From: Plotosus lineatus
Taxonomy: Eukaryota > Chordata > Actinopteri > Siluriformes > Plotosidae
NCBI GenBank assembly: GCA_024760905.1
Contig: CM045733.1
Span: 31,375,001 to 31,439,000 of the forward strand
Length of the DNA stretch: 64,000 nt
Reading direction: 5' to 3'
The translations under genes and the position numbers were made by a program. Positions 45,010 to 56,473 of this stretch are shown in pieces; within the stretch, counting starts at the first letter, position 1, and each line of letters starts with the position of its first letter. The notes beneath the pieces were generated by a model. That model saw only the letters and a program-made list of their open reading frames with translations. It was not told where the DNA came from and did not search any database.

Positions 45010-46101
45010 GAGCTGAATTAATGTTGTTGATTTGCTGATTGGTAATGTTGCCTGCATTTTAATGGCCCTTTCCTTCACTGTCTTTGTGGAGAGAGGCATG
45101 TCTTTAATTTTCTGTATTATCTCTGTTTTATTTTTGAAGTCTGAAAACAGGTGCTCTGAAATTTGAATGAATGAATCCTTCATGTGATCACCATCAGTGC
45201 ACCATCTCCACGCTTCATTATCTCTTGAGTTGCAACAAAACTAGCAGCAGTAGTGGAGTTTGGAGATGCAACCAACTTCTGAAATCTATCTGCACGCCTC
45301 TAATTTCTCCAGTAATGCTGCAATTGCACTTTTTCTCTCAATCCCAACTGGCTGCAAATTTAGCATGCCTTCCCTGGAAATCTCTTTCCAAATTACTCTT
45401 TTTGTTATTTGACAGCTTCTCATTACAAAGCAAACATGCAGGCAATCCTTCCGCATTGGCAATGAAAGCAAATGATTCGGTCCATTCTTCCTTAAATCCT
45501 CTGTTCTCATCAGCTATCTTTCTCTTTTTTTTCCTTTGGGATCCATGGCCCATGACACACCCACCGGTTTGTTTACAACAGCAACCTGCCTGGCAACAGG
45601 TCACCCTGAAACATGTGTCACAGGCTATGACGCAAATCTTTGTTGACAGAAATGGATGACTAATATTTTTTTTATACAAATTTGTAAAACCTTTGAGAAT
45701 GTTGAGAATATTTGTCAGGCTTGTCTTGCTACAAGAACTATATTAAAATATAAATAAATAAACCCAGCTTTTCCCATTTTCATACATTTTTGAAAAAGCT
45801 CTAGGGAGCCACTAGGGTGGCACTAAAGAGGTTTGCCGACTAAAGAGGTTGGCACCAAAGGGGTTGCCGACCCCTGCCCTTGACAGTTCGCTAGAACATC
45901 ACAGGGCAGAAACACAGCGACGGCTATGCAGCCTACTCTTGATGAAAGTCAGCAATGGCTCTTTTACCATAGACAGTGAGAGACATGGCCAGCCTTTGAC
46001 AACCCATTTGGTTGCACTGGGGGGACAGCAGTGAGAACTTGACAGTGGGGCTTGACCCCCAAGTTGGGATCAGTAAGCCAGCATCTCACCGCACCACTGC
46101 C

Positions 46102-47089
46102 CCAGCTTAAATGAACCCTGCCTCATTTTTACACCCCAATCATGCTCCAAGTGTGATCATAAATCCTGTAGCTCTTCAGTTTTTTATTAGGTTTTTTGTT
46201 TGTTTATTTTGCTACATGTGGACATCATGCCCCAGTGTAAATCCAGGCTAACACAGTAACAACCGTGGTATTCAATAGACAATATAAAATTGTGTAGAAC
46301 CAACAGAATCGACAATATAAAATTGTGCAGCTCCTACAGTGGGAATGTGACGTTCAATCAGCTTTATACACTGATCACTCCAGAATTCCCTTCATGAAGA
46401 ATAGGAAGCATTTTCATATTTTGATGATTATATACTGTACTCACAAATTGAATTTCTATGGGAGTCATATTGTGCAGTGATAAATCAGATTCAGTATTTT
46501 ATTATGGATAAAATCATAATGGATCAATTCAACATTACAGAAGGCTTATAGCCTTCAGATCCTAGAAACCCTTTTTTCTCAGAATTATATAAAGGGAACA
46601 TTTAGTATGCGCCCTGTGGCGAGATGAGAGTTGAGAAGTGACATTTGAGGTTTGAATGAAAGAAGCTGGAGACAACATGTGTCAGTGTGGTTTATTCATC
46701 AAAACATACTCATTTAAATATGTTTTATAAATACCACACAGCTTAATAAAGTTTGCCAGCTCTGACTAACATCGGCCCAGAGGCCATGCTGTAGTGACTG
46801 ATCAGATTAAGTTGTGGGTTCTAATAAGTGAAACTAACACTACACCCTGAATAACACTTTATATCTCCTTATAATCCATGTTAATGTCTGGGGGGAGGGG
46901 CAATCAGAGCTTTGTATAAAGGGGAGCTGATGTTTGTATGCAAGCAGGTGCACCTTATGTGACCACAGTATGCACTTGAGGCTGAATCTTAAATTGCAAT
47001 CTGCATCTAATAAATGTGTTCTGCAGAAGATGCAAATCATGGTTGAAAGGGCAGTATGAAATGGTGTATTTTTTGGATGGCATTATATA
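46102..47089. other. Unclassified stretch with a short direct duplication
   Basis: GACAATATAAAATTGTG occurs twice, at about 46278 and 46312, as a small tandem duplication. No other feature is recognised. Confidence 0.5.
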
Positions 47090-47900
47090 AATTGCCTTAC
47101 AAAAGTCTTCATCTCAACTTGGCATGTTTCATGTTTAGTTGCCTCAAGACCTGGAAATGAAATTTATTGTTTGAAGGTTTGCAGCATTTCATTTACAGAA
47201 CTTGCCTGCAGCTTTGAAGATGTGATTTCTTATTTATTTTGAAGCAAACAACATATATGACAAAATAGCAGAAAAGTTCAGTGTGCATAACTATTCACCC
47301 CTAACGTCAGTACTTTGTAGAGCTACCTTGTGCGACAATTACAGCGTCAAGTCAATTAGAATAAGTCTATGAGCTTGCTGCATCTTGCCACTGTGATTTT
47401 TATCCATTCCTCAAGGAAAAAATACTTCAGCTTCTTCATGTTGAATGGTTTGACTGACAACACTGTCTAAATTGGATTAAGGTATAGGCGTTGACTAGAC
47501 CATTCCAATAGATTTAAATGTTTCTCTTTAAACCACTTGAGTGTTGCTTTAGCAATATGCTTCAGGTTATCGTCCTGTTTGAAGGTAAACCTCCATCCCA
47601 GTCTCAAATTATAGACAGACTGAAAACAGGTTTTGCTCAAGAAAATTCTTTCATTTAGCACCATCTATCTTTCCCTCAACTTGGATCAGTTTCCCAGTGT
47701 TTGCTGCTAAAAATCATTCCCACAGCATGATGCTTCCACCAGCATGTTTCACTGTAGGGATGGTGTTGAGTTTTCATCAAACAGCATTTTCCTTGGTGGC
47801 TGAAAAGTTCAATTCTATTCTTATCTGACCAAAGCATCTTTCTCCAGCTATTTGCTGAGTCTCCCACATTTTTTTTTGGCAAAATCAAAATGTACTTTCT
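47090..47900 (-). mobile_element. Tc1-like relic with broken catalytic core
   Basis: The left region (GCCTTACAAAAGTCTTCATC, GTTGCCTCAAGACCTGG) resembles a Tc1 terminus. On the minus strand, 47790-47467 encodes TVKHAGGSIM-like sequence, RLGWRFTFKQDDNLKHIAK with the second catalytic aspartate, and LEWSSQRLYLNPI. The codon after NPI, where the catalytic glutamate should be, is TAG (near 47468). Other stops are present. The right end is not identified. Confidence 0.78.
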
Positions 47901-48079
47901 TATTTTTAAATCAAAATACAGGTATTAAGTCATTTTCAATCGGTTTAAACAGAAAACATGGAAAAATAAATTGAAATAAAGTTTAAGTCATTATAATCAT
48001 ATACTCGCTCCCCACTATTTGAGAAGCACTGAATTAGAAGAAAATTATAAACACAAATTATATATATGCATCATTATGA

Positions 48080-48497
48080 CATTACTGGCACGTGATTCAA
48101 ATTTAGCCAATAGCGCCAACGTGATTGCCTGAAATGCAAATTCACTTTTTTTTTTTTTTTTTTTACTGTTTTTAATGATTATTTAAGCCCTATGATGCCA
48201 CTCAAACGCCCTGCATCTTCTCTAGCTTCTGATAAGAAGTCTAATCGCATAATTTATTCAGAACTATCACAGTACAAAATTAAAAAGTTTTTACTTAATG
48301 TAGTAAGATGTAGTAATAATTTATTAGTATATTGATGAGTAAGACTGTCTACAGAATGTGTTTAAGAAGCATATTTTAGCACATGTAATATCATACATAG
48401 GGTATTAAAAAAACCGCATCAATAATTTGCGGATTTCTGTGATCCGCGCGGGGGGGGGACATAACCCCCGTGAATAATGGGGGCTTTCTGTATGTAT
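48080..48497. mobile_element. T1 MITE, internally shortened
   Basis: GGCACGTGATTCAAATTTAG, GACTGTCTACAGAATGTG and GTAATATCATACATAGGG match T1. About 50 bases present at 33430 (CTGATTGGTTGC region) are missing here. The right end has decayed into GGGGGGGG and TGTATGTATG. Confidence 0.72.
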
Positions 48498-48775
48498 GTA
48501 TATAATTTAATATTATACAAATAAATTAGCGTAGCCTAGCCTAGGCAAGCCTAAAGACAAGCTACTTCGAGTGAAGTCATTTTCGACTTGGGTCATCTCT
48601 CCTGGAACCAATTAATGATGTCAGCTGAGGTATACCTGTAATGCCTTTTTTTCTGGCCACTATTCCATAAAGCCCAGTTCTAGGGAGTGTGCCAAGCACA
48701 GCTACACCAATCTTTGCTGTGGAACTCTGCAGCTCCTTCAGGGTTACCTTCAGGTTTACCAACGTGTTTGAACTG

Positions 48776-48873
48776 TGATGGCCTGGTGAACTGTCCTGGC
48801 TGTACTCTGCCCTTGGCCAGAATCGACATAGATGGGCACCAATCTTCAGTGACCCATTGGGATTAAGCTAGAA
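48776..48873 (+). mobile_element. Tail N fragment
   Basis: GATGGCCTGGTGAACTGTCC to GGGATTAAGC is a 3' tail without head or body. Confidence 0.7.
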
Positions 48874-48997
48874 TAATGTAACCTAGTAACTTAGCTTGGT
48901 TATAATCTAGGAATTTGACTTACATTACCTAAATGTATTATTGATTATGGTTCACATGTATGTACAGTACATTTCTCACACAATCTCAAAGCATATA

Positions 48998-49260
48998 CAC
49001 TGGTACCTCACCTTACAAAATTAATCCGTTCCAGAAGTGGTTTTGTAACCTGATTTTTTCATAAGTTGAGCCGTATTTTACATGTAAAAGGCCTGATTTG
49101 TTTCAAGTCCCCCAATACTACTCCCTAAACCCTTTTAAAAATTTCAAAGTATACCTTTTAAGGCCTCCGTCTGCTTCAACATCATACAGATGGTAGATGG
49201 GTTTGGCCATATTCCTTTGCGATATCACTCAACTGTATGCCACGAGCCCGCTTCTTCTTT
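48998..49260. mobile_element. Tigger/pogo-like left end
   Basis: CACTGGTACCTCACCTTACA is preceded by TA and followed by AATTAATCCGTTCCAGAAG, matching the Tigger arm at 4486. The right end is not found, so the length is unknown. A (GT)n run lies downstream at 49286-49306. Confidence 0.6.
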
Positions 49261-49306
49261 TCACTCACACCAGGAATCACACGCACGTGTGTGTGTGTGT
49301 GTGTGT

Positions 49307-51064
49307 CTATGTGCACGTGTGTTGACCATGTCTTCTTAGCAGAGTTATAATCTTACAAATGTTTAGGCAAGGTTAAAAGCCCGAGCCAAAAAATAAAGTT
49401 GCAATGAGCACACTCGAAAAACTCACGAAACAACAGTAACTCTGTCCTTTATGCGTGTTAGAACTCCAGGACAAACAATGGGTCGAAGGCACACGAAAAG
49501 CATCATGGTTATGATGAAGATGCAGCTCCATTATACCCAATGGGAGGGAGCTGCGTCATGGGTATTATGGCAATGCAGCTCCATAATATTAATTATTTAA
49601 TTAAAACATATTTTATTCAAACATGAAATGGATTGGGCACAAGTTATCCAACTTAATAGATCCCTCTCCAGGTAGTAACAGTAATTATATTACAAAATAT
49701 ACAGCAAGATAAGGACTAGTATAAGCTCCATAATATCCAATGGGATCCAAATTGTGGAGATATAAAATACTTGCAACAGTAGGTGTGATCCCCAAAGGAG
49801 AGACTGTTGGTGTATTTAATGAAGGAAGAAAAAAACATTATCTCCATAGAAGTGATAAAGTTTTCATATTGCACACAGGCTCTAGGTCTCTAGGTCAAAT
49901 CTACACAAGGGAGCATGAGGTGCAAGGTGTGTACATGTGAGAGAGTGTACAAAAAGAAGTGAGGCAAAGATAACTAGGATGTAATAGGTGAGCCAGCTTC
50001 ACACATTGTGTTCTGATGCATACTGACAAGGTAACGGCTTCCATATTTTTACTTCCACAGAGGAGTTTGTCCTTTAGCAACTTCCCGTCCATCATTTTTG
50101 ACCGATCAATTTGATTTTTTTTTTTTAATCTATAATTATTTGGGGATCACCCAGGGATGTTCTCAATGCATGAGAATCCATTTATTGAAAAAATAAAAAT
50201 TTCACAGACTTTTATAAATGGGTGAAAATATACATATATTTTATAAGTGATTTTTTTTATGTCCAAACACATTAGATTTAAATTAAATTTGTATAAATTA
50301 AAATAGAACAAAAGCTTTATTTAGATAAAGTTGAATTTATGCATTAGGCAGCAATTTATAGCAGGGGGTGCTGTGTACTTAAATTTCATGACTTGGCAGA
50401 ACCTTGCACTCACCAAGTGCTTGTTTATATCCAATTAGATCTCAGGTACTTATTATAATTCACTACATTTAAGAACAAATGCATGCAGTCCAATAACTTT
50501 CTTCACTAACCAAAAGAAAAAATAAATAAAAAATTCACAAAATGCTAGACAAAACATGTGGCTCAGACATGATTATATGTACTGGTGTATGTAATTAACT
50601 AGTCTTGTTAAAATAAAAAAGTTATTTAGCTATCACAGACCAACTTCATTGCTTACTCTAGTTTCGGAAGGGCATAGGTTGTGAGCCTACAATTTGCTAA
50701 CCACCTTCAAGTTATTTATTGGCCAATTGTGCTAAGATTGGGGCACATTTCTTGAAGCATGAAAGTCTTTCAAAAATTCAATCTCTGAACCTTCTGAAAA
50801 TAATGATCTGGGGTTTGCCTTCACAAGCCATGGTTCAATTTTCATTAGCATTGTATACAAAGCAACATGTTTGATTCAGTCTGTTGTATGATGTTGGCTT
50901 TGTTTTACTCAAGAGTACACTAGCCTTTCATTGGGCTATAGCACTGTAAATAGATCAGTTCTGTAGTGTGAGTGCTTACACAGAGGGAAAAAAAACAGTC
51001 TGTTTTATATCAGCCTTCATGACCTCCTTGTTTGTGACTATTCCTGTACTGTACATCCATGCAT
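49307..51064. other. Unclassified stretch
   Basis: GATGCAGCTCCATTATACCC and the similar AATGCAGCTCCATAATATT repeat locally near 49518 and 49573. No gene or named repeat is recognised. Confidence 0.4.
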
Positions 51065-51088
51065 CAAAAAAAAAAAAAAAAAAAAAAA
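51065..51088. repeat. Poly-A run
   Basis: About 23 consecutive A. No element body is recognised before it. Confidence 0.9.
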
Positions 51089-51296
51089 GTTCTTCTGGCT
51101 TGTGCCTTCTGATAGGGTGCAAGTGTGATCTATTGTTTGGATGTGTGAGGATACCTATAATTATTAATATTTTCCTGTAAACAAACAAAATCAGTTTTGG
51201 GTGCATAGTTTTCCATGTAAAGATTTGTCCTTCATCCACTTAGGCTCGAGAATAAGCAATGAAGACCAATAATGTTTAAATATCAGCAATATTCCC

Positions 51297-51357
51297 CTGT
51301 GCAGCTAACTGGGTTATCAAAGGCCAGCCATGTCTCTCACTGTCCATGGTAAGAGGC

Positions 51358-51390
<33 letters not shown>

Positions 51391-51562
51391 TATTGACTTT
51401 TGACAAGAGAAGGCCGCATAGCTATCAGCGTCTTTCTGCCCTGCATTGGCCTGGCGAGCTTTCCAGGATGTACTCTGCCCTCGCCCAGAGTCAGCCAAGA
51501 TGGGCGCCAACCTCCCCTCGACCCTAATTAGGATTAAGCATTCATAAAAAGGGTGAATGAAC
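51297..51562 (+). mobile_element. SINE-1 with tail N, headless, with internal poly-A
   Basis: The body starts at GTGCAGCTAACTGGGTTATC and tail N ends near GGGTGAATGAA. The normal GTAAAAGAACC has become a run of about 27 A (51363-51389), an expansion inside the body. Confidence 0.85.
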
Positions 51563-52074
51563 TTGTTGCCCTCTTTTTAATCAGGGTTTGACACCATTTA
51601 TTATGAACAACTGTCTGTACATTCTGAAGTATTTAAGTTGAGGGTAAATATTACGATTATGTGAATAGTCCACATTTATTTATAATCTTATTCCATCTAG
51701 CATTTTGTACAAGCTCAAGTCATTTCTTAAATGTTACTAGTGCAACTTTTTACTTGCTTGCTTCACATGCAGTATTTCTTCTACAAAGCATTTGGGATGC
51801 TGGTGCTCGCCTGGTTCATAACCTCTTGAAATTCTTTCATCTGGCACTCACGTTTGCGGTTAATCGACTTTCTCCTTATAGCCGCAAGAATACATTCAGA
51901 ATTGAACTTTGCATTCTAGGCATCAAAAGTCTTTGCACCTTATCTATGCATTCTGTTTCTGAACTACACACCTGAATACAAACACAGGTCTAAAGCTTCA
52001 GAGTGGCTGACACGTTTTTTTTCTCTGTTTAAGCAGTCTTGTATCTAAAAGGTCCACTAATAGAATATATCCTT
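51563..52074. other. Unclassified stretch
   Basis: No repeat family is recognised. The open frame at 51661-51975 has no known domain. Confidence 0.4.
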
Positions 52075-52200
52075 CATTCATTCACTTTATGAACCCTTTA
52101 ATCCTAATTAGTGTTGCGGGGAGGCTGGTGCTCACAGCTGACTCAAGGTGTGGGCGGGGTACACTCTGGCCATTTCGCCAGGCCATTGCAGGGTGACATT
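52075..52200 (-). mobile_element. Tail N fragment
   Basis: CATTCACTTTATGAACCCTT to GCCATTGCAGGG is a reverse tail N with no body. Confidence 0.75.
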
Positions 52201-53770
52201 AAGATATATAAAAAAAGGAAAAAAAAAACAAAAAACATTTTGCTACAAATTCCTTTGGCAAATGCATTAAAAGCTTAATTGGGGTCGTTGTCCTCCTCAC
52301 CATAATGAAAGCTGTAATATTTAACATCAACATAAAAAGCTGCATTTAACAAATAAATTTGTTAAAACAATATTTAATGTCATGTATGCCTCTATATGTC
52401 TCAAAAATGATAATGAGCTAATTCTAGCATACTACTGAGCTTAAGTTCACAGGCTGTTCCTATAGCTCAGTAACTCACAAGCTAGATTAAATTGCTTTAA
52501 TAATTCACTAACTCAGCTTATGTGGAACTGGCTTCTTGCTTTGGTTATATTTTGTAAACATTCTCTTATCATCCAAGTTTTTAGAATTTCTGATATTCTG
52601 ATCAGTATAACTATAATTAATGAGAGCACTTGACCTGAGGCTTCACACCTGAGAACGAACCACAGGCATGCGGATATTCCAGTATGGCAGCATTCCCTTT
52701 AGTGTGATATTGCTTATTCATTTTGAATGTTGAATGTGATAAGTGTGCACAGGTGCTGTTGGGAACCGAAGACTAAAGATCATGAACAGCTTGTTATACA
52801 GACAAATTGAGTTTAAAACTTTCAAAGTCAAACTTAACATTCTGTGCGAAGGATTCACTTTATAGCTTCGTTTTAAAGCTATGCATCTCTGAAGGGATGA
52901 TACATGTACACAGTCAGAAACATAGATGTATTAATGCAACCCCTGCGCCGGTGCCAGCTGTAGGAGCAAGGAAGGCATCCTCTAGGTGAAGATAATAGTG
53001 GATAGATAAATGATGCAAACGTTAGAAGGTGTGCCTTAAGAACGCTCACCACACACTCAATCCGTCTCATAATTGCAGAGAGGGTGAATGCCAGGAGCGA
53101 CAGAACCTGGTTCTGACTGTTACTCAAACAGACGTTTAGCAGTGACTCCACCATGAGGAATGCATTAGTTTGGGTCTTGGAACATATATACTTGATATAA
53201 TTATACATTTGTGTTCAGCGAAAAAGTGGTTTATTTCCCTGCTCCTTCAATTTTCTCCCTTATAGTGTTATAGACAATTTTCACTCATTACCTACTTCTA
53301 CCATAACATGAAATAACTGGAAACCTGGAACAGCAATGCCCATCTCAAGCTTCCTCAAAGTGATGTGAAGTCAGCCAACTGCTTCTTTTCAAGCTGTTCT
53401 TGAATTGACAGTGGGTGGTACAACACACACGCACACACAGCCTGCTTTCTTCTGCATGCATGAGCTCACAGACAACTATGATTGATTAGTGTCATTCTGA
53501 TTGATGAGGATAGCGAGCCAACCTTCCTTACTAGCCACTGCCCCACTATTGTTCCAGAATGAACCACACCTGCTTCAAGGCTACCTGAGGCTTGTAGCCT
53601 GATGCTTTATGCCTTGAGCCAAAAACCCGTTTGCATTTTTATTATAACCCAGTAGTTTCCATCCTCATTACAAACTGCCTTGCTGTAATTAATGTGACCC
53701 TAGAAGGATTAAGCAGTGCAACAAACAAATTAATGAATGACTGGCATCAGTACTTACATTTATTCACATC
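52201..53770. other. Unclassified stretch
   Basis: About 1.5 kb without a recognised transposon or coding domain. It has moderate complexity and may be unique sequence. Confidence 0.45.
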
Positions 53771-53786
53771 CTTAAATTAATTCTAA

Positions 53787-54137
53787 GGGGCAGTGGTGGT
53801 CTAGTGGTATAGGGCGCTGGATCGCTGATCCATAGGTTGGGGATTCGAGTCCCACTCTCCACAATGTTGTCACTGTCCCCCCAGTGCAGCTAACCAGGTT
53901 ATCAAAGGTGGGCCATGTCTGTCACTGTCTATGGTGAGAGGCATGTAAAAGAACCATTGCTGACTTTCGTAAAGAGTAGCTGCAAAGTCGTCAGCATGTT
54001 TCTGTCCCTTGCTAAAAAGGATTGTGACAGGAACGGCATCCAATGTAATAACCTCAGCCAAATCAAACGTGCGAATCAGATGATTTGCTCTGGCGACTCC
54101 TGAGTAAAAGGGAAAAAGCCGAAAGGAAGACAGACTT
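53787..54137 (+). mobile_element. SINE-1 with tail R, full length
   Basis: The head is complete (GGGGCAGTGGTGGTCTAGTG, box B-like GATTCGAGTCC), followed by the body. Tail R has a LINE-R leader-like part (54017-54072, GGATTGTGACAGGAACGGCA) and a LINE-R 3' end-like part (54080-54137, CTCTGGCGACTCCTGAGT, then GCCGAAAGGAAG). No direct duplication is seen. Instead a perfect 16-bp inverted repeat flanks the copy at 53771-53786 and 54160-54175. Confidence 0.92.
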
Positions 54138-54331
54138 AAAGTTTTAATAACATCAAAAGTTAGAATTAATTTAAGTACTTATTGTTCCCCTGAAAATGGC
54201 TTTATCTGATTCCCATTTTATGTTTTAAGGTTTAGTTGTTTGTAGTTCGATACATTACCCTGTAAGTATACTTTGCACTGCAGAAGGTGGCGGTTTTAAA
54301 CAAAATTATGACGGGTTAATGTGAGGTAAAT

Positions 54332-54635
54332 GTGGGCCCAGTGGTGTAGTGGTTCAGGTGCTGCACTCATGACCAGGAGGTTGTGTGTTCAAATCCCAGT
54401 GAGACCCCTACTGTGCTAAGCCCCCTGGGCAAGGTCTCAACCACAAGTGTGCCTCTGTTCACCCAGTAGTATAAATGGGTACCAGTAAAAAATACTGGGA
54501 AGGTAACTTGCGATAGACTAGCGTCCCATCCAGGAGGAGTTGTACTTCTAGTCGCTTCACACTACAGAATCCGGGGATAGGCACCGGTCCGATGAGCCAC
54601 TAGGTTCTAGTGTAAAAAGCCCAATGGACTTTACC
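54332..54635 (+). mobile_element. SINE-4 with perfect target duplication
   Basis: The head GTGGGCCCAGTGGTGTAGTG with box B-like GTGTTCAAATCCCAG is followed by GCAAGGTCTCAACCACAAG and CCCATCCAGGAGGAGTTGTA. The 3' part ends AAGCCCAATGGACTTTACC. A perfect 16-bp target duplication, TTAATGTGAGGTAAAT, lies at 54316-54331 and 54636-54651. It is the only copy of this family seen here. Confidence 0.92.
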
Positions 54636-54651
54636 TTAATGTGAGGTAAAT

Positions 54652-55447
54652 ATATCTAATCTCTGCAGTGAACAGTGTAGCACAGAGGTGTTTAAAACTA
54701 CACACTCATTTACGGAAGTAGAATAGTAAAGGGAATTGTTTAAAAAAAACAAAAAAAAAACTGTACCTTTTCTTTACACACTTAAAAGTTAAGTACAGGC
54801 TTTGAAATGTACTCGAAGTATAAAGTTACCCCTTTGAAAGAATATTTTTACTATTTGAATGTGTAAAAAGTCCCTGACAAATAGCTCTCGCTCTCTGGAC
54901 CATGTACAGTATATGCAGGACATTCTGGAAGTAATGGAGCTTATTAGTAAGGTTTTAAACACATTAACATTAAGGAATTAACATCTTTTTAAAAATGCAT
55001 TATGCACTATAGTGGCTATTATTTGACAGCCCATTTGTATTGCAATGTATACAATAAATATTTTATTAGTCTCTTTATCAAGATTGATAGAGAAACTTAA
55101 CACTATTTTTGCACATCAAAATATTTTAAGCTTTAAAACGAATCATAATTTTATTTTATACATTATCCTAATCCCAAAAATTTGTATTGATTGATAATAT
55201 TAATTTATGGCCCAGCTATAGTGTTCGCAACGGTGTAGTAACATCTTATGTGAGAAGAAAGAAGCTGAAGTTCTGTTCTCGAGTCGATCCGTCACCATCA
55301 TGCCTTAGTATCAATAGGAGTGACTTATTTTACAGAAAAAAAATCTAAAAAGCAAGTAAATCCCTGTTACATTACTAACATTATTATACATTCAATAATT
55401 TATACTAATATAAATGATCAGACAATTTATGCTTGTCAATTTCTCCA
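54652..55447. other. AT-rich stretch, nothing recognised
   Basis: No gene or repeat family is recognised. Confidence 0.45.
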
Positions 55448-55568
55448 GCTGCGATGGCCTGGTGAGCTGTCCAGGGTTGTATTCTGCCTTCGCTTATAGT
55501 CACCTGAGATGCGCTACAGCCTCCCTGCGACCCTAATTAGGATTAAACAATTCAGAAAATAAATGGGT
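55448..55568 (+). mobile_element. Tail N fragment
   Basis: GCGATGGCCTGGTGAGCTGT to CAGAAAATAAATGGG is a tail without body. Confidence 0.72.
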
Positions 55569-55867
55569 TATTTTCTCCAGTGTTTGGCAAGCATTTGTCG
55601 TTTCATTTCATATATTACATTTTTTCAAGAAATCAGACCTCATCCAGGCTGAAATTTCATAGAAGATTACCAGAAATCCATTACACACTGCAGAGACTAC
55701 TTCATCTAAAGATGATGTCCTGGGTTCCCCATATTCCAAGGACATCAAGATATTATGAGCTCTATACCCTACTGTCCACCAAACCAACCATGTGTGCTTG
55801 CTTAGGTTTCAAGTGATTTTTTTTTTTAATTATTTTCAGTAGTGACTGGGGAGTCCTTGCTAAACAT

Positions 55868-56221
55868 TCATTTATTCATTTTTTGAAATTCTTAATTCTA
55901 ATTCGAGTCATAGGAAGCTAGTGCACATCTCAGCTGACTTTGGGCAAGGGCGGGGAACACCCTGGACAGCTCGCCAGGGCATCATAAGGCCAATTCTCTC
56001 ACACAAGCATTCATATTCGCACCTACGGGCAATTTGGAACAGCCAATTATGCTACTGTGTTTATTGTTGGACTGTGGGAGGAAACCGGAGTACCGGAACG
56101 AAACCCATGCAAGCACGGGGAGAACATGCAACTCTACACAAAAACACCCAAGCTGGGAATCAAACCCAGGACCTTCTTGCTGTGAGGTGGAAGTGCAAAT
56201 CACTACGCCACAGTGCCACCC
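55868..56221 (-). mobile_element. SINE-2 with tail N
   Basis: On the minus strand the head (GGTGGCACTGTGGCGTAGTG, box B-like GGTTTGATTCCC) and body lead into tail N at the left (complement of AGCTCGCCAGGGCATCATAA). The tRNA-like half equals the SINE-2 copies at 9420 and 44566, but the 3' tail is different from theirs. Confidence 0.82.
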
Positions 56222-56225
56222 TTGC

Positions 56226-56345
56226 ACCCATAGTACCATGATAAGCGCCCAGGGCATTTAAAAAAATTGGAGTGGGTGGGCGCTTATTAAAATATTACCA
56301 GCGGAGTGGAACGGTAAGTGCTAATTACCATAGAGGTGGAAAACA
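56226..56345. mobile_element. Possible DNA-transposon end with GCGCTTATT motifs
   Basis: GATAAGCGCCCAGGGCATTT and GGTGGGCGCTTATTAAAATA resemble repeats of a fish DNA transposon. A matching GGGCGCTTATTACG occurs near 58046, so the two may be ends or arms of one split element. Superfamily is unknown. Confidence 0.35.
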
Positions 56346-56369
56346 TGAATAATAACAGAACAATAATAG

Positions 56370-56373
<4 letters not shown>

Positions 56374-56451
<78 letters not shown>

Positions 56452-56473
56452 ACACACACACACACACACACAC
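56374..56473. repeat. (TA)n followed by (CA)n
   Basis: About 37 TA units are followed by about 12 CA units. Confidence 0.97.

Larger units (their letters stand above)
44071..45679 (-). pseudogene. hAT transposase remnant, interrupted by T1
   Basis: The N-terminal part (45679-45338) contains KKRKIADENRGFKEEW, ACLLCNEKL and SNLERDFQGRHAKF. This is a BED zinc finger with Cys82, Cys85 and His105, but Asp stands at residue 100 where a histidine is expected. A region with MPLSTKTVK follows near 45090. After the MITE the chain resumes with SITCDELCDVIDIEQTV and YVNSDGP (about 44215-44120), the start of the RNase H-like core. The C-terminal dimerisation region is absent. A hAT with intact core would bind the terminal repeats and move them by cut and paste. 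Confidence 0.75.
43792..45876 (-). mobile_element. hAT transposon inserted in SINE-1
   Basis: The left end CAGGGGTCGCAACCC and the complement of the right end (CAGGGGTCGGCAACCCC) are inverted. The 8-bp target duplication is CCCTAGAC (43784-43791) and CCCTTGAC (45877-45884). The undisturbed SINE reads CCCTGGAC at this site, so both octamers derive from one target. Near the right end the unit GGTTGCCGAC is repeated two to three times imperfectly (45815-45876). The interior holds transposase remnants and a nested T1. Confidence 0.9.
43690..46101 (-). mobile_element. SINE-1 with tail N, split by a hAT element
   Basis: Tail N occupies 43690-43791. The rest of tail N, the body and a worn tRNA-like head continue at 45877-46101. 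The two halves join exactly across the hAT, sharing its 8-bp duplication. Poorly matching flanks (AGTTTAAATCATT near 43680 and AGCTTAAATGAA near 46105) may be its own target duplication. Confidence 0.85.

Noticed and set aside
45171..45659. A 162-codon plus-strand frame
   Set aside because: It is antisense to the BED-finger part of the hAT transposase and shows no domain in its own sense.
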